This document shows positions 11,385 to 20,095 of a stretch of DNA of 64,000 nucleotides, in pieces (position 1 is the first letter of the stretch; each line of letters begins with the position of its first letter). Source of the stretch: Tsukamurella sp. PLM1 (GTDB lineage: Bacteria; Actinomycetota; Actinomycetes; Mycobacteriales; Mycobacteriaceae); contig NZ_AP025688.1 in the NCBI RefSeq assembly GCF_023168325.1, positions 2,294,001 through 2,358,000 on the forward strand, given 5' to 3'. The position numbers were made by a program, and so were the translations under genes. The notes under the pieces are model-generated. The model had not been told where the DNA came from, did not search any database, and saw only the letters and a list, made by a program, of their open reading frames with translations.

Positions 11385-12150
11385 GGGAGTTCCCCGCTGG
11401 GTCGCGGTACCGGCCGCGCTCGGCGCGGCGTTCGTGCTGGTCCCGCTCGTCGCGATCATCGCGAAGGTCGAGTGGTCCGACTTCTGGTCCCTGATCACCT
11501 CGGACGATTCGCGGGCCGCGCTCGTGCTGTCGCTGCAGACCTCGCTGGCCGCGACGGCCGTCTGCATCGTGCTCGGGGTGCCGCTGGGGGTGATCCTCGC
11601 GCGCAGCCGGTCCCGGTTCGTCGGCGTGCTCCGCCCGGTGGTGCTGCTGCCGCTGGTGCTGCCGCCGGTGGTCGGCGGCATCGCGCTGCTGTACGCGTTC
11701 GGCCGGCGTGGCCTGGTGGGCCAGTACGGCGGGATCGGCGGCCACATCGCGTTCACGACGGTGGCCGTGGTCCTGGCGCAGGCCTTCGTCGCCCTGCCGT
11801 TCCTGGTGCTCGCCGTCGAGGCGCTACGCACCCTGGGCACGGACTACGAACGGACCGCGGCGACGCTCGGCGCGTCACCGTCGATCGCACTGCGCCGGAT
11901 CACGCTGCCGCTGGTCCTGCCGTCGATCGCGTCCGGCGTGGTCCTCACCTTCGCGCGGGCGCTCGGCGAGTTCGGGGCGACGCTCACCTTCGCGGGCTCG
12001 CTCGCGGGGACCACGCGCACGCTGCCGCTGGAGATCTACCTGCGCAACGAGACCGATCCGCAGGCCGCGGTCGCGCTGTCGCTGGTGCTGCTGGTCACGG
12101 CCGCGGTGATCGTGTCGCTGGTCTACGGCATGCGGGCGTGGCGCCGGTGA
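11381..12150 (+). CDS. modB: ModB, molybdate ABC transporter permease (frame-interrupted at start)
   Basis: Inner-membrane permease of the molybdate importer. Hydrophobic throughout, with the EAA loop [21 protein letters not shown] that contacts the ATPase and [11 protein letters not shown] near the C-terminus. The expected GTG at 11381 overlaps the modA stop. The reading frame then changes within nine bases: one missing C in a C5 run near 11393 joins VREFP to [15 protein letters not shown]. Without the correction the long open frame has no sensible start. Ends MRAWRR, overlapping modC by GTGA. Confidence 0.9.
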
Positions 12151-13160
12151 CCGCGGGGCCCGGCCTGGAAGTCGCCGTCTCGGTGCCCGGCCGAGGCGTC
12201 GACGCCGCGTTCGTGGTGCCCGACGGTGCCGTGCTCGCCCTGCTCGGCCCCAACGGCACCGGCAAGTCGACGGTGGCAGACGCGATCGCCGGGCTGGTCC
12301 GCCCGGACGCCGGGCGCATCACCGTCGCCGGCGAGACCGTGTTCGCGGCCGGCCACGGCACCGACGACCGCGGCACCGAGGAGTGGGTCCCGGCGCACCG
12401 CCGGAGAGTGGCGTTGCTGGGCCAGACGGCGCGACTGTTCCCGCACCTGAGCGTGCGGGCGAACATCGCGTTCGCGCCGCGCAGCGCCGGGGTGGCGCGC
12501 CGGGTCGCGGCCGCGGCCGCCGACCACTGGCTCGAGGCCGTCGGCGCGGCGGAGCTCGCCGAACGCCGCCCGCACGAGCTCAGCGGCGGCCAGGCGCAGC
12601 GGGTCGCGCTGGCCCGCGCGCTCGCCGCGGAGCCGAAGGTGCTGCTCCTCGACGAGCCGCTGTCGGCGCTGGACGTCGGCGCGCGCGTAGAGGTCCGGGG
12701 CGTGCTCCGCGAGCACCTCGCCGGCCGGACCTGCGTACTCATCACGCACGACGCCGCCGACGTGGTCGCGCTCGCGGACGCCGCGGCGGTCCTCGAGGAC
12801 GGGCGGATCACCGATCTGCGTCCCGCGGCCGACCTGCTGCTCTCCCCCGCAACGCCGTTCGCCGCCCGGCTGGCGGGGATGAACCTGCTGCCGGACGGCG
12901 AGGACGTGTGGGTCTTCCCGCCGGACGCGGTGCGCGTCAGCGGGCCCGACGGTGCCGGGACGCCCGGCACCGTCGTCGAGGTGACGGTGGCCGGCGGGCG
13001 GTGCCGGGTCACGGCCCGGACCGCCGATGGCGCCGCGCTCGTCGCCGAGCTCCCCGCCGACCGGCACCGGGACCTGCGCCCGGGCGACCCGGTGCAACTG
13101 GAGCCCGACCCCGCGCGGACCCGCCGGGCGGCTACAGCTCGTCGTCCTCCGGTTCGCTGA
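12147..13160 (+). CDS. modC: ModC, molybdate ABC transporter ATP-binding protein
   Basis: ATPase of the molybdate importer, 337 residues, GTG at 12147 overlapping the modB stop. Walker [10 protein letters not shown] (34-42), Q-loop [15 protein letters not shown], signature [15 protein letters not shown], Walker [13 protein letters not shown] and H-loop ITHDAADVV. The C-terminal part ([18 protein letters not shown] onward) is a TOBE/Mop-like domain that binds molybdate in the family. The 3' end overlaps the convergent padR stop by about 29 bases; an indel there could shift the true end. Confidence 0.92.
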   Translation: MTAGPGLEVAVSVPGRGVDAAFVVPDGAVLALLGPNGTGKSTVADAIAGLVRPDAGRITVAGETVFAAGHGTDDRGTEEWVPAHRRRVALLGQTARLFPHLSVRANIAFAPRSAGVARRVAAAAADHWLEAVGAAELAERRPHELSGGQAQRVALARALAAEPKVLLLDEPLSALDVGARVEVRGVLREHLAGRTCVLITHDAADVVALADAAAVLEDGRITDLRPAADLLLSPATPFAARLAGMNLLPDGEDVWVFPPDAVRVSGPDGAGTPGTVVEVTVAGGRCRVTARTADGAALVAELPADRHRDLRPGDPVQLEPDPARTRRAATARRPPVR

Positions 13161-13861
13161 CCCGCTCGGCGCTCTCTTCCGCCACCCCGTCGGCCGCGCC
13201 GGGCGGGTGCGGTCCACGCCGGCGAGCAGCAGGTAGACCTGCTTGATCGCGTCGCCGAGAATGGTGTCGACCGCGGCGGTCTGCTCCGCGTTGCCCGTGC
13301 GGGCCACCCGTCGGGTGACCTCGTGCAATTCGCGCAGCGTCTCCCGCAGGTGACCGCGCTCGGCGGAGCCGCCGTCGAACCCGGCGAACGGGTCCGGCGC
13401 GCCGGCGAGCGCGGTCTCGACGTACTCGCGGCCCGCATCTGTGAGCGTGGCGACCTTGCGACCCTGCTCGCGCGCGATGGTGATGAGACCCTCGTCCTCG
13501 AGCTGGCTCAGCGTGGGGTAGATCGCGCCGGGGCTGGGCTTCCAGGCACCGGCCGTGCGCTCCTCGATCGACGAGACGATCTGGTAGCCGTGCATCGGCG
13601 CCGCCTCGAGGAGCTTGAGGACCGCGATCCGCACGTCGCCGCGCTGGACGCCCCGTCGGCCGCGACCGCGGCCCCGTCCACGCCCCGGGCCGCCGGGCCC
13701 GAAGCCCTCGGGGCCGAACGGCCCCCGGGGGCCTCCCGGACCACCGGGACCACCGGGACCGAATCCGCCCGGACCGAAGCCGCGGCCGCCCGGACCGCCG
13801 GGGAACCCGCCGTGCCGGAAGCGGGGTCGCAACGCTGTTCATCGTGAATGTGCCTACGCAT
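13132..13861 (-). CDS. PadR-family transcriptional regulator with Gly/Pro-rich N-terminus (frame-interrupted)
   Basis: Winged-helix regulator. The PadR domain begins GDVRIAVLKLLEAAPMHGYQ and includes KPSPGAIYPTLSQLEDEGLI (recognition helix and wing), followed by a helical C-terminus for dimerisation that ends [16 protein letters not shown]. About 50 residues before the domain are Gly/Pro/Arg rich, as in several mycobacterial PadR proteins. The ATG at 13861 has an excellent ribosome site (GAAAGGAG), giving MRRHIHDEQ; a one-base shift near 13830 joins this to RPRFRHGGFPGG. A second shift lies near 13195. Probably autoregulated through the palindrome at 13916-13931. Confidence 0.85.
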
Positions 13862-13915
13862 GGTGGCACTCCTTTCGGTAGGGGGTCGACGCATGTTCCG
13901 CTCAACCCGATGCAT

Positions 13916-13931
13916 TCACGATATATCGCGA
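13916..13931 (-). promoter_or_regulatory. Palindromic operator in the padR promoter
   Basis: TCACGATATATCGCGA is a near-perfect inverted repeat whose core CGATATATCG is perfect. On the minus strand it overlaps the likely -10 (TATATC or TATCGT) of a promoter with -35 TTGTCA at about 13944. AT-rich palindromes over the -10 are typical autoregulatory PadR sites. Assignment to this regulator is inferred from position. Confidence 0.5.
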
Positions 13932-13959
13932 GTGTTCAAGTGACAACCCCTGAGATGCA

Positions 13960-13995
13960 GAACGTCCCCGCCCGGATATCCGGACGGGGACGTTC
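13960..13995 (-). terminator. Hairpin downstream of the ATP-grasp gene
   Basis: Perfect 11-bp stem: GAACGTCCCCG (13960-13970) and CGGGGACGTTC (13985-13995), with an inner CGGATATCCG palindrome. It lies 19 bases past the ATP-grasp stop. No T-tract follows, as is usual for actinobacterial terminators. Confidence 0.65.
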
Positions 13996-14013
13996 ACACG
14001 CTGTCTGTGCTGG

Positions 14014-14886
14014 TCAGGCCTTCGCGGCCGCGATCCGCGCGACGACGGCATCGGCGAACTTCGCGGCGCCACCGTCGATCCGCTCGAGGTGCAGGTCCGG
14101 CTGGACGACCTGGACCTCGAGGATCAGCGGGTCGCCCGCTGGGGTGCGGACGAGGTCCACGCGCACGTACAGCGGCGGGTTCGCGGGGTCGATCGGCTTG
14201 AGCGCCGCATCGGCCAGCGCGCGCTCCGCGTCGGTCGGCTCGGCGTCGGTCAACACCTCGGCGGGACGGCCCTCGGCCGGATCGCCGTTCACCTCGGCCG
14301 CGAGGTCACGGCCGAAGGCGTGGCTGTACTCGCCGCCGATGTAGACCAGCGAGATGCTGCCGACCTCGCCGGCGTACGGGAAAACCATGACCGACGAGCC
14401 CGACGCCTTGATCTCCTCGAGCTTGGCGCGGCTCGCGTCGGCGTCGGCGGGCCCGAACCGGAACGCCTCCGCCAGACCACCGCTGATCGACGGGCGCACC
14501 ACGTGGTCGACGTCCAGGTAGTCGTGGTCGAGCGTCGCGTCGTGGACGGTGATGAACTGTGCGGGCACCATCGGCAGGCCCTCGGACGCGTAGTCGGCCA
14601 GGTACCGCTTGTCGGCGTACCAGCGCACGAGCGGCTCGGGGTTGAGCACGAGAGTCTGCGCGGCGGCGCGCCAGGCCCAGCCGAGGAAGTCGTCGTAGCG
14701 CTGCGCGTAGTCCCACGCGCCGGCGATGACGACGGCGTCGAACGCCTCCCAATCGACGGCGGAGTCGGTCCAGACGGCGGCCTCGGCCTCGTGGCCGGCG
14801 GCCCGCAGGGCGGCGAGAATCTCCTGACCGCGATCATCGAGGTCCGGCTGCGCCGCAGAAGTGGCAAGAGCGATTCGGTACGTCAC
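14014..14886 (-). CDS. ATP-grasp domain protein
   Basis: Intact protein of 290 residues, GTG at 14886 (MTYRIALATSAAQPDLDDRG). It looks like the ATP-grasp family related to RimK/glutathione synthetase: an N-terminal Rossmann-like lobe (VVIAGAWDYAQRYDDFLGW), the nucleotide-binding segment VMVFPYAGEVGSISLVYIGG, and the acidic metal-binding end VRVDLVRTPAGDPLILEVQ. Such enzymes join a carboxylate to an amine or thiol with ATP. The substrates are unknown, and it sits alone between two promoters. Confidence 0.75.
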   Translation of the reverse strand: MTYRIALATSAAQPDLDDRGQEILAALRAAGHEAEAAVWTDSAVDWEAFDAVVIAGAWDYAQRYDDFLGWAWRAAAQTLVLNPEPLVRWYADKRYLADYASEGLPMVPAQFITVHDATLDHDYLDVDHVVRPSISGGLAEAFRFGPADADASRAKLEEIKASGSSVMVFPYAGEVGSISLVYIGGEYSHAFGRDLAAEVNGDPAEGRPAEVLTDAEPTDAERALADAALKPIDPANPPLYVRVDLVRTPAGDPLILEVQVVQPDLHLERIDGGAAKFADAVVARIAAAKA

Positions 14887-14980
14887 GCCCGACAGTATGG
14901 CAGTCCACCCGCCGGTCACCATCGCGACACCCGCGTGAAGTCCGCCGGAAGCCGGCCCGCAGGGGCTACCCTGGGCAGCT

Positions 14981-15493
14981 GTGAGGGGTGACTTGCACGT
15001 GCATATCGAGACGGCTCGGCTGCACCTCGCGCCTGCCACCGGCCGGGCGGGCCACCCCGCCGACGACGGGCGGTTCCACATCGTCGACCGGCACACGCGC
15101 CGGACGCTGGGCCGGATCGCGTTGCGCGCGGCCCGCCACAGCAGCGCCCGCGGCCTGGAGCTGAGCTATTCGGTGGCGGCGGCGCACCGGCGGAGGGGAT
15201 TCTGCCGCGAGGCGGCCGCGGCGCTGGTGGATCACGCGTTCCAACGCAGCCTGACGGGGCGGGTGTACGCCTCGACGGCGTGGTCCAATCTCGCATCCCG
15301 CCGCGTGCTCGCGGGGCTGGGCATGCAACAGCTCGACATCGCGATGCTGGACTGGGAGTCCCTCGCGGACGAAGTCGACTTCGGCGACACGGCCGAAGCG
15401 GACCTCACGCCGTACGCGCGGGTCGAGTACGAGGTGCATCGGGCGGACTGGCTGGCGCAACTGGTGGCGCGGACCGACGCCCGACCGGCGTAG
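14981..15493 (+). CDS. GNAT-family N-acetyltransferase
   Basis: Intact protein of 170 residues with the RimJ-like GNAT layout: ELSYSVAAAHRRRGFCREA is the acetyl-CoA pyrophosphate-binding loop (R/Q-x-x-G-x-A type) and TAWSNLASRRVLAGLGMQQ is the conserved C-terminal half. GTG at 14981 is the first start; in-frame alternatives lie a few codons on. Substrate unknown; ribosomal or small-molecule acetylation is possible. Its 3' end overlaps the convergent EamA gene by 89 bases, which may be a distortion caused by an indel. Confidence 0.8.
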   Translation: MRGDLHVHIETARLHLAPATGRAGHPADDGRFHIVDRHTRRTLGRIALRAARHSSARGLELSYSVAAAHRRRGFCREAAAALVDHAFQRSLTGRVYASTAWSNLASRRVLAGLGMQQLDIAMLDWESLADEVDFGDTAEADLTPYARVEYEVHRADWLAQLVARTDARPA

Positions 15494-16433
15494 CGGGGCG
15501 CTCGCCCCGCTTGACCACGACGATGCCGGCGATGATCGCCACGGCGCCCCCGATCTGCACCGCGGTCAGCGCCTCGCCCAGCATCAACCACGCGACCGCG
15601 CCGGAGGCGACCACTTCGGAGAACCCCAGGAACGACGCCAGCGTGGGCCCGACCAGGTTGATCGCGACGATGCCCGCCACGTAGGCCAGCCCTGTCGCGA
15701 CCGCGCCGATGACCACCGCGGGCACCCACCACGGCACCGTACCCAACGCGCCCAGCACCACGGGCTGCGTCGAGACCCGGACCGGGGTGACCCCCGCCAG
15801 CGACGTGGCGGTCAGGAACAGCGCCCCCACCACCAGGCCGCCCACCGCCAGCGCGAGCTGGTCGACGGTGCCGACCCCGTCCTCCGCATCCCCGGCGACG
15901 GGGTCCTCCGCTCGCGTCCCGTCCTCGGCGAGGAGGAAGTACGCGGCCAGGCCGATCAGCGACAGCACGGCCCACGCCAGGCCGACGGGCGTGACCACCG
16001 CGCCGCCGGACGCGGCACCGACCACGGCGACCAGGCCCGCCACCGCGACGACCGCGCCGATCGTGGTGCGCACCGACGGGCGCCGGCCGAACCGCACCCA
16101 CAGGTACACCAGGACCAGCAGCGGCGCCGAGAACTCGATGAGCAGCGCGACGGTGACCGACATGTGGGCGATCGCGTTGAAGTACGCGAGCTGCACCGCG
16201 ACCACGGCGAGCAGTCCGTACGCCAGCACCGTGAACGGCGCCCGGCGGAGCGTGGCCAGCCGGGCGCGCCCTATGACGAGCATCGGGATCAGCGTGACCA
16301 GCGCGGCGATCCACACCCGGACGAGGACCACCCCGGCCGGACTCCAACCCGCCTCGAGTAGCGGCTTACCGAACGGGCCGGACATCGCGAACGCGAACCC
16401 CGACACCAATGCGATAGCGATACCCCGACCCAT
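15405..16433 (-). CDS. EamA/RhtA-type drug/metabolite exporter
   Basis: Integral membrane protein of 342 residues with about ten hydrophobic helices in two EamA repeats, separated near residues 165-185 by an acidic cytoplasmic loop (EDGTRAEDPVAGDAEDG). Begins MGRGIAIALVSGFAFAMSGP at the ATG at 16433, with GGAGG five bases upstream. RhtA-type members export amino acids and related metabolites; the substrate here is not predictable. The proline-rich C-terminal tail may be an artefact if an indel has removed an earlier stop. Confidence 0.85.
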   Translation of the reverse strand: MGRGIAIALVSGFAFAMSGPFGKPLLEAGWSPAGVVLVRVWIAALVTLIPMLVIGRARLATLRRAPFTVLAYGLLAVVAVQLAYFNAIAHMSVTVALLIEFSAPLLVLVYLWVRFGRRPSVRTTIGAVVAVAGLVAVVGAASGGAVVTPVGLAWAVLSLIGLAAYFLLAEDGTRAEDPVAGDAEDGVGTVDQLALAVGGLVVGALFLTATSLAGVTPVRVSTQPVVLGALGTVPWWVPAVVIGAVATGLAYVAGIVAINLVGPTLASFLGFSEVVASGAVAWLMLGEALTAVQIGGAVAIIAGIVVVKRGERPATPVGRRSAPPVAPASPPDAPRTRPARTA

Positions 16434-16457
16434 GAGTCACCTCCGTCTACACGCGCC

Positions 16458-16520
16458 TTGTAAGGAGTCAAGTGATTTACACTGGTGACAGTAGGGGTCG
16501 CCGCTGTAAGGAGTCAAATG
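16458..16520. promoter_or_regulatory. Divergent promoter region with a 13-bp direct repeat
   Basis: TGTAAGGAGTCAA occurs at 16459-16471 and again at 16505-16517, 46 bases apart. On the plus strand the second copy contains the ribosome site (AAGGAG) for the ATG at 16518. On the minus strand each copy contains TTGACT, a good -35; the distal one is followed 18 bases later by TACTGT, a plausible -10 for the EamA gene. TACACT at 16478-16483 could be a plus-strand -10. Confidence 0.5.
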
Positions 16521-17085
16521 AAATTCGCACATGACACGGAGCCGTCCCTGCTGATGGCGGCCGACCTGGTCAACAGCGATTACGCCGGTGAGGAGCGACT
16601 CGGCACCGTCGGGGCCCTCAAGGAGTACCTGCGCCTGCACGAGTTCACCGGGTGGAACAGCGCGGATGCGGGCGACCTCGCCCGTGCACGCGCTCCGGGA
16701 CGAATTGGCGCGCGTGTGGGCCGCGCAGAACCCCGACCTTGTGGCCGGCATCGTCAACGAGATGCTCGCAGCGGCACCGCAGCAGCCGCGCCTGACCCGT
16801 CACGGCAGTTGGGACTGGCACCTGCACTTCACACCCGACGATGCACCGATCCCCGTTCGGATCCGCGCGGAGTCGGCGATGGCCCTGGTCGACCTGGTCC
16901 GCAGCGGCAACGTCGACCGACTCAAGCGCTGCGCCGCAGACGACTGCGACCGGGTCCTGGTCGACCTGTCGAAGAACCGGTCGCGGCGGTTCTGCTCGGA
17001 GGGCAACTGTGGCAACCGCACGCATGTGGCCGCGTACCGGGAGCGCCGGGCGACGAGTTCGGACGCGGGCCGCGACGGGGACTGA
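16518..17085 (+). CDS. CGNR zinc-finger protein, putative regulator (frame-interrupted)
   Basis: About 190 residues, ATG at 16518 with AAGGAG. The N-terminal domain begins MKFAHDTEPSLLMAADLVNS, the ABATE-type stress-sensing domain usual in this family. The C-terminal zinc finger has a CxxxxC knuckle (CAADDC) and the diagnostic CSEGNCGNRTHVAAYR. Family members are thought to be DNA-binding regulators. One frame change near 16672. Divergent from the EamA exporter and sharing its promoter region, it is a reasonable candidate regulator of that exporter (inference). Confidence 0.85.
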
Positions 17086-17157
17086 CGGTGCGACTACGGT
17101 AGGACTGCACACGCCGGCGAACCCGGCTTCGACGCGAACGCAGGAGCGACGAGAGTA

Positions 17158-18590
17158 ATGAGCGACGGAACGCACCGCCACAGGGTGGTCGTCATCGGAT
17201 CGGGCTTCGGGGCCTGTTCGGCACCCGGGCCCTCAAGCGCACGGACGTCGACGTGACGATGATCGCGAAGACCACGCACCACCTGTTCCAGCCGTTGCTG
17301 TACCAGGTCGCCACGGGCATCCTCTCCGAGGGCGAGATCGCCCCCGCGACCCGGATGATCCTGCGCAAGCAGCGCAACGCCGAGGTACTGCTGGGCGAGG
17401 TGACGGACATCGACCTGGAGAACCGCACGGTCACCAGCCACCTGCTCGAACGCGAGACCGTCACCCCGTTCGACAGCCTCATCGTGGCCGCTGGCGCCGA
17501 CCAGTCGTACTTCGGCAACGACCAGTTCGCCGAGTTCGCGCCCGGCATGAAGACGATCGACGACGCGCTCGAATTGCGCGGCCGTATCCTCGGCGCGTTC
17601 GAGCAGGCCGAGCTCTCGAACGACCACGAGGAGCGCATGCGCCTGCTCACCTTCGTGGTGATCGGCGCCGGGCCCACCGGCGTCGAGCTCGCGGGCCAGA
17701 TCGCGGAGATGTCGGACAACACGCTCAAGGGCGCGTTCCGCAACATCGACCCCACCGAGGCCCGCGTCATCCTGCTCGACGCGGCGCCCGCCGTCCTGCC
17801 GCCGATGGGCGAGAAGCTGGGCACCATGGCCGCCAAGCGGCTCGAGAAGATGGGCGTCGAGATCCAGCTCAACGCGATGGTCGTCGATGTGGACGCCGAC
17901 GGCCTCGTGGTCAAGGAGAAGGACGGCACCAGGCGGCGCATCGAGGCGCAGTGCAAGGTGTGGTCCGCCGGCGTCGCCGCCAGCAAGCTCGGCAAGATCC
18001 TCGCCGACCAATCGGGCGCCGAGACCGACCGCGCCGGGCGCGTGAAGGTCCTGCCGGACCTCACGATCCCCGGCAACCCCAACGTGTTCGTCGTCGGCGA
18101 CATGATGCTGGTCGACGGTGTGCCGGGCATGGCGCAGGGCGCCATCCAGGGCGCGACGTACGCGGCGAAGGCCATCAAGGGCGGCCTGGAGGGGCAGACG
18201 CCCGCCGAGCGCAAGCCGTTCAAGTACTTCGACAAGGGCTCGATGGCCACCGTCTCGCGCGCCAGCGCGGTGGCGAAGGTCGGCAAGCTCGAGTTCGGCG
18301 GCTTCCTCGCCTGGCTGGGCTGGCTGGCGCTGCACCTGTGGTACATCGTCGGCTACCAGAACCGGGTGATCACGCTGACGTCGTGGGCGATCACGTTCCT
18401 CACCAACAAGCGCGGCCAGATGACGATCACCGAGCAGCAGGTGTACGCGCGCACCGCGCTCGACGCGATCCAGACCGGCGCCAAGCGGGCCATCCCGCCG
18501 GTGCACACCAGTTCGCCGAAGGTACTGCCGAAGGCCGCACCCGCCGCGACACCGTCGAAGGACGCGGAGAAGGCCGACAAGGCCGGCTGA
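17158..18590 (+). CDS. ndh: Type II NADH:quinone oxidoreductase Ndh (frame-interrupted near start)
   Basis: Membrane-associated, non-proton-pumping FAD enzyme that oxidises NADH and reduces menaquinone. Very close to the mycobacterial enzyme: HHLFQPLLYQVATG, the second dinucleotide site VVIGAGPTGVELAGQIAEM, the quinone-site segment VGDMMLVDGVPGMAQGAIQG, and a C-terminal hydrophobic anchor around WLGWLALHLWYIVGY. The ATG at 17158 gives MSDGTHRHRVVVIGSGFG; one missing G in a G5 run near 17211 breaks the frame right after the first FAD-binding glycines. Corrected length about 477. It is central to respiration, so an indel is more likely than a true null. Confidence 0.93.
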
Positions 18591-18608
18591 CCCGCACCCA
18601 CTCGACGC

Positions 18609-18646
18609 CGACGAGCGCGCCGCCTGATCCGGCGACGCGCTCGTCG
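18609..18646. terminator. Hairpin between convergent ndh and thioesterase genes
   Basis: CGACGAGCGCG (18609-18619) pairs with CGCGCTCGTCG (18636-18646), extendable inwards by CCGCC/GGCG. It lies between the two convergent stops (18590 and 18661) and could serve both. Confidence 0.65.
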
Positions 18647-18660
18647 CGTTCCAGCGGCGG

Positions 18661-19086
18661 TTAGGCGTCGATGTTCTGCAGCCGCACCTGGCCGTGGGCG
18701 ACGGCCTTGCCGTCCGCGGAGTCGATCTCCACGAGCCACAGCTGCTGCCGGCGGCCGCGGTGGATCGGGGTGCTGCGGATGGCGAGCGTGCCGCTCGAGA
18801 GGGCGCGCAGGAAGTCCGTGTTGTTGTTCACGCCGACGACGTGCCCGGCCCCGCCGAGCCACACCACGCCCGACACGCTGGCCACGGATTCGACGATCGA
18901 GCAGTACACGCCGCCGTGGGTGATGCCGAACGGCTGGTGCAGCTCGGGGCGCAGGGTCAGCGTCGCCCGCACGCCGTCCGGGGTGATCTCGGTGTACTCG
19001 AGGCCGAGGATCGTGTCGAACCCGGCGGCCCCGCCGGCGAGGATCCCGTCGATGACCTGCTGCTGCCCAGCTGTCGGTTGCGTCAT
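18661..19086 (-). CDS. PaaI-family hotdog thioesterase (Rv1847-like)
   Basis: Intact protein of 141 residues, ATG at 19086. Hotdog fold with the PaaI signature HGGVYCSIVESVAS, where the loop residues activate water for thioester hydrolysis; VVGVNNNTDFLRAL is the following strand. By order of genes (ndh, this, blaI) it corresponds to M. tuberculosis Rv1847. The acyl substrate is unknown. Divergent from the PspC gene. Confidence 0.85.
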   Translation of the reverse strand: MTQPTAGQQQVIDGILAGGAAGFDTILGLEYTEITPDGVRATLTLRPELHQPFGITHGGVYCSIVESVASVSGVVWLGGAGHVVGVNNNTDFLRALSSGTLAIRSTPIHRGRRQQLWLVEIDSADGKAVAHGQVRLQNIDA

Positions 19087-19184
19087 GGACCCACCCTAGG
19101 TCGGCGTCCCGGCGCCGGGATCTCCGGGCCGGATTCGGGGAAGACCCCGATGCCGGATCGCCCGCCGGCGGGCACTGTGGAGTC

Positions 19185-19421
19185 ATGACCGAGAACTCGC
19201 CCTTCACCCAGAACCCGTACCTCCCCACTCCTCCTCCGCAGAAGCGCTTCGCGCGGGACACGCAGAACAACTGGATCGGCGGCGTCTGCGCCGGGATCGC
19301 CCGTTACTTCGGCATCGACGCCACGCTGGTGCGCGTGCTCTTCGTGGTGTCCTGCCTGCTGCCGGGCCCGCAGTTCCTGCTGTACCTGCTGCTCTGGCTC
19401 GTGATGCCCAAGGATCAGTGA
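19185..19421 (+). CDS. PspC-domain membrane protein
   Basis: Small intact protein of 78 residues, ATG at 19185. After a polar, proline-rich N-terminus the PspC domain runs from NWIGGVCAGIARYFGIDATL, followed by two hydrophobic helices (VRVLFVVSCLLPG and FLLYLLLWLVMP). In proteobacteria PspC is part of the phage-shock envelope stress response; stand-alone actinobacterial copies are uncharacterised. A perfect 13-bp terminator hairpin follows. Confidence 0.85.
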   Translation: MTENSPFTQNPYLPTPPPQKRFARDTQNNWIGGVCAGIARYFGIDATLVRVLFVVSCLLPGPQFLLYLLLWLVMPKDQ

Positions 19422-19465
19422 CGGCATCCCGTCGACGCCCGGGACGGCGCGAGAAGAAAGTGATC

Positions 19466-19500
19466 GGCGGGTCCGGGGCTCAGCCATCCCCGGACCCGCC
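19466..19500 (+). terminator. Strong hairpin terminator after the PspC gene
   Basis: GGCGGGTCCGGGG (19466-19478) and CCCCGGACCCGCC (19488-19500) form a perfect 13-bp stem with a nine-base loop, 45 bases after the PspC stop. Confidence 0.8.
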
Positions 19501-19588
19501 GTGGCACAGACCGGCGGATTACTGCAGCCCTCAGTTCGCGTCTCGGTCCGATGTGGATCACTCGTCGCTCTCGGCGACGAGACCTACT

Positions 19589-19607
19589 CTAGGACAGCCT
19601 CCCCTAA
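19589..19607. promoter_or_regulatory. IdeR/DtxR-like iron box
   Basis: CTAGGACAGCCTCCCCTAA matches the IdeR/DtxR consensus TTAGGTTAGSCTAACCTAA at 14 of 19 positions, including the AG-CT centre and the outer TAGG and CCTAA arms. It lies about 30 bases before the BlaI operator and 82 bases before the blaI start. A match of this quality can occur by chance, so it is a candidate only. Confidence 0.4.
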
Positions 19608-19638
19608 CTAAGCAAGCCCTAATTGATGTGGCGTGGAT

Positions 19639-19655
19639 TACGACACTCCGTCGTA
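19639..19655. promoter_or_regulatory. BlaI operator
   Basis: TACGAC-ACTCC-GTCGTA is a perfect 6-bp inverted repeat with a five-base spacer, 33 bases before the blaI start. It resembles the TACGAC/GTCGTA sites bound by mycobacterial BlaI and implies autorepression of the blaI-M56 operon. Confidence 0.75.
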
Positions 19656-19688
19656 GCGATCTGGGCCATGCCGAGTAGAATCGCTGCA

Positions 19689-20075
19689 ATGGCGGCATTG
19701 GGAGATCTTGAGCGCGCGGTCATGGACCACCTGTGGGCGTCCACCGAACCGCAGACCGTGCGACAGGTGCACGAATCGCTCTCCGCGGACCGCGAACTCG
19801 CGTACACCACAGTGATGACGGTGCTGCAGCGCCTGGCCAAGAAGAAGCTGGTCACCCAGATCCGCACGGATCGCGCGCACCGCTATGCGGCCACGTTCGG
19901 CCGCGAGGAACTGGTGGCCGACCTGATGTTCGACGCATTGGCCCAAGCGGAGAGCTCACGCGAGGCGGCGCTCGTCCACTTCGTCGAGCGCGTGGGCGCC
20001 GACGAGGCCGAGGCGTTGCGTCGCGCACTCGCGAGCCTCGAAGCCGGCGAGGCCGATCGTCGCGGTCGGTCCTGA
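19689..20075 (+). CDS. blaI: BlaI/MecI-family repressor
   Basis: Winged-helix repressor of 128 residues, ATG at 19689 (MAALGDLERAVMDHLWAS). The DNA-binding part is QTVRQVHESLSADRELAYTT followed by VMTVLQRLAKKKLV; the C-terminal helices dimerise. In staphylococci BlaI represses beta-lactamase; the M. tuberculosis orthologue Rv1846c controls a small regulon including blaC and ATP synthase genes. No beta-lactamase lies in this window. Intact, with an operator just upstream and the M56 protease gene 21 bases downstream. Confidence 0.92.
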   Translation: MAALGDLERAVMDHLWASTEPQTVRQVHESLSADRELAYTTVMTVLQRLAKKKLVTQIRTDRAHRYAATFGREELVADLMFDALAQAESSREAALVHFVERVGADEAEALRRALASLEAGEADRRGRS

Positions 20076-20095
20076 CGAGCCAGTAGGCTCGCGTC

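Noticed and set aside
9584..11494. A single 636-codon gene starting with the DUF1990 domain
   Set aside because: Only the first 175 or so residues look like protein; the rest covers the convergent thioesterase and modA. A one-base indel near 10100 that hides the stop explains it.
16472..16534. A 20-codon GTG-started leader frame upstream of the CGNR gene using the first repeat as its ribosome site
   Set aside because: Short, overlaps promoter elements, and has no supporting composition or conservation evidence.
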